DNA of 64,000 nt from Nematostella vectensis. Its lineage: Eukaryota; Cnidaria; Anthozoa; Actiniaria; Edwardsiidae. Positions 63,950-64,000 of the stretch are shown here, in pieces. Location: assembly GCF_932526225.1 (NCBI RefSeq), contig NC_064037.1:12570203-12634202 (forward strand). The letters run 5' to 3'. Every line of letters begins with the position of its first letter. Positions within the stretch are counted from its first letter, which is position 1. The translations under genes were made by a program, and so were the position numbers. Under the pieces are notes generated by a model, which had not been told where the DNA came from, searched no databases, and was given only the letters and a program-made list of their open reading frames with translations.

Positions 63950-64000
63950 TTGGATGTACACTAAATTACATTCGTGGCATTAAATGGTTTCTGTCATTAC

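Larger units (their letters stand above)
25594..64000 (-). repeat. tRNA-Asn satellite: about 230 tandem units of about 165 bp
   Basis: Each unit is a 74-nt minus-strand tRNA-Asn body plus a spacer of about 91 bp (TTGGATGTACACTAAATTAA, ATTCGTGGCATTACATGG, TTTCTGTCATTAC, GCAGTTTTTTATCATGCC, A-run). The consensus tRNA folds perfectly: acceptor GTCTCTG/CAGGGAC (one T-G pair), D-stem GCGC/GCGC, anticodon stem TTCGG/CCGAA with loop CTGTTAA (GTT), T-stem GGTGG/CCACC with loop TTCAAGC. A- and B-box positions are kept, and a T5-T9 run lies about 8 nt past the discriminator. Class B units differ (CGTCCCTTCGTGGGC and GCCAGAGAAAC) and cannot close the acceptor/T-arm junction properly. Variants recur at multiples of 165 bp. 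The first three units are about 250 bp apart and contain C-runs; the array runs off the window. How many units are expressed is unknown. Confidence 0.95.

Noticed and set aside
25594-64000. CRISPR-like array (short repeats with spacers)
   Set aside because: The spacers are not unique, the repeat is a 74-nt tRNA, and the genes here are eukaryotic.

Overview
This is an animal nuclear genome window. It holds intron-rich genes with GT-AG introns, Pol II polyadenylation signals, Pol III genes and many repeats. The USP14 orthologue is close to the vertebrate protein in length and in catalytic-residue positions, while the repeats (tRNA-headed SINE, Penelope-like relic, jockey/CR1-like LINE relic, MITEs) are typical of an invertebrate. 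I lean towards a cnidarian such as a sea anemone or coral, but that is inference from overall character and no sequence here proves it.

Left third (1-20 kb), genic. The last exon of an SLC15-type proton/oligopeptide (or peptide/histidine) transporter lies at 1020-1330 (+), preceded by an intronic 30-bp minisatellite. A single-exon gene for a CIBAR/FAM92-type BAR-domain protein lies at 1781-2527 (-), tail to tail with it. Head to head with that gene, across about 0.8 kb, is a complete 18-exon USP14 gene (3310-16574, +) whose exons I could join in frame to 501 codons. Its introns carry nested foldback-type DNA transposons (intron 13), a purine/G-rich minisatellite (intron 15), a tandem duplication that overlaps a splice donor (exon 16/intron 16) and a 2.3-kb array of 42-bp units (intron 17). 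Then come a tRNA-derived SINE inserted in a GAT/GAC microsatellite and a single-exon F-box/LRR gene (17818-19356, -).

Middle (19.7-25.5 kb), repeat graveyard. It contains a Penelope-like relic with a decayed hammerhead-like motif, a broken LINE reverse transcriptase 3' end, four fossil plus-strand copies of a tRNA-Asn unit, and a satellite of 12-13 copies of a 251-bp unit that looks like a tandemly amplified MITE.

Right 38 kb (25.6 kb to the window end), the most unusual part. It is one continuous tandem array of a roughly 165-bp unit in which each unit contains a tRNA-Asn(GTT) gene or pseudogene on the minus strand, with a T-run Pol III terminator just downstream. By length there are about 230 units. 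Individual variants recur at exact multiples of 165 bp, so the array has higher-order repeat structure like a centromeric or other mature satellite. Many copies have a perfect cloverleaf. Others carry altered anticodons (TTT, GCT, GTG), a recurring 8-nt anticodon-arm deletion or broken acceptor stems. No protein-coding gene is supported after 19.4 kb.
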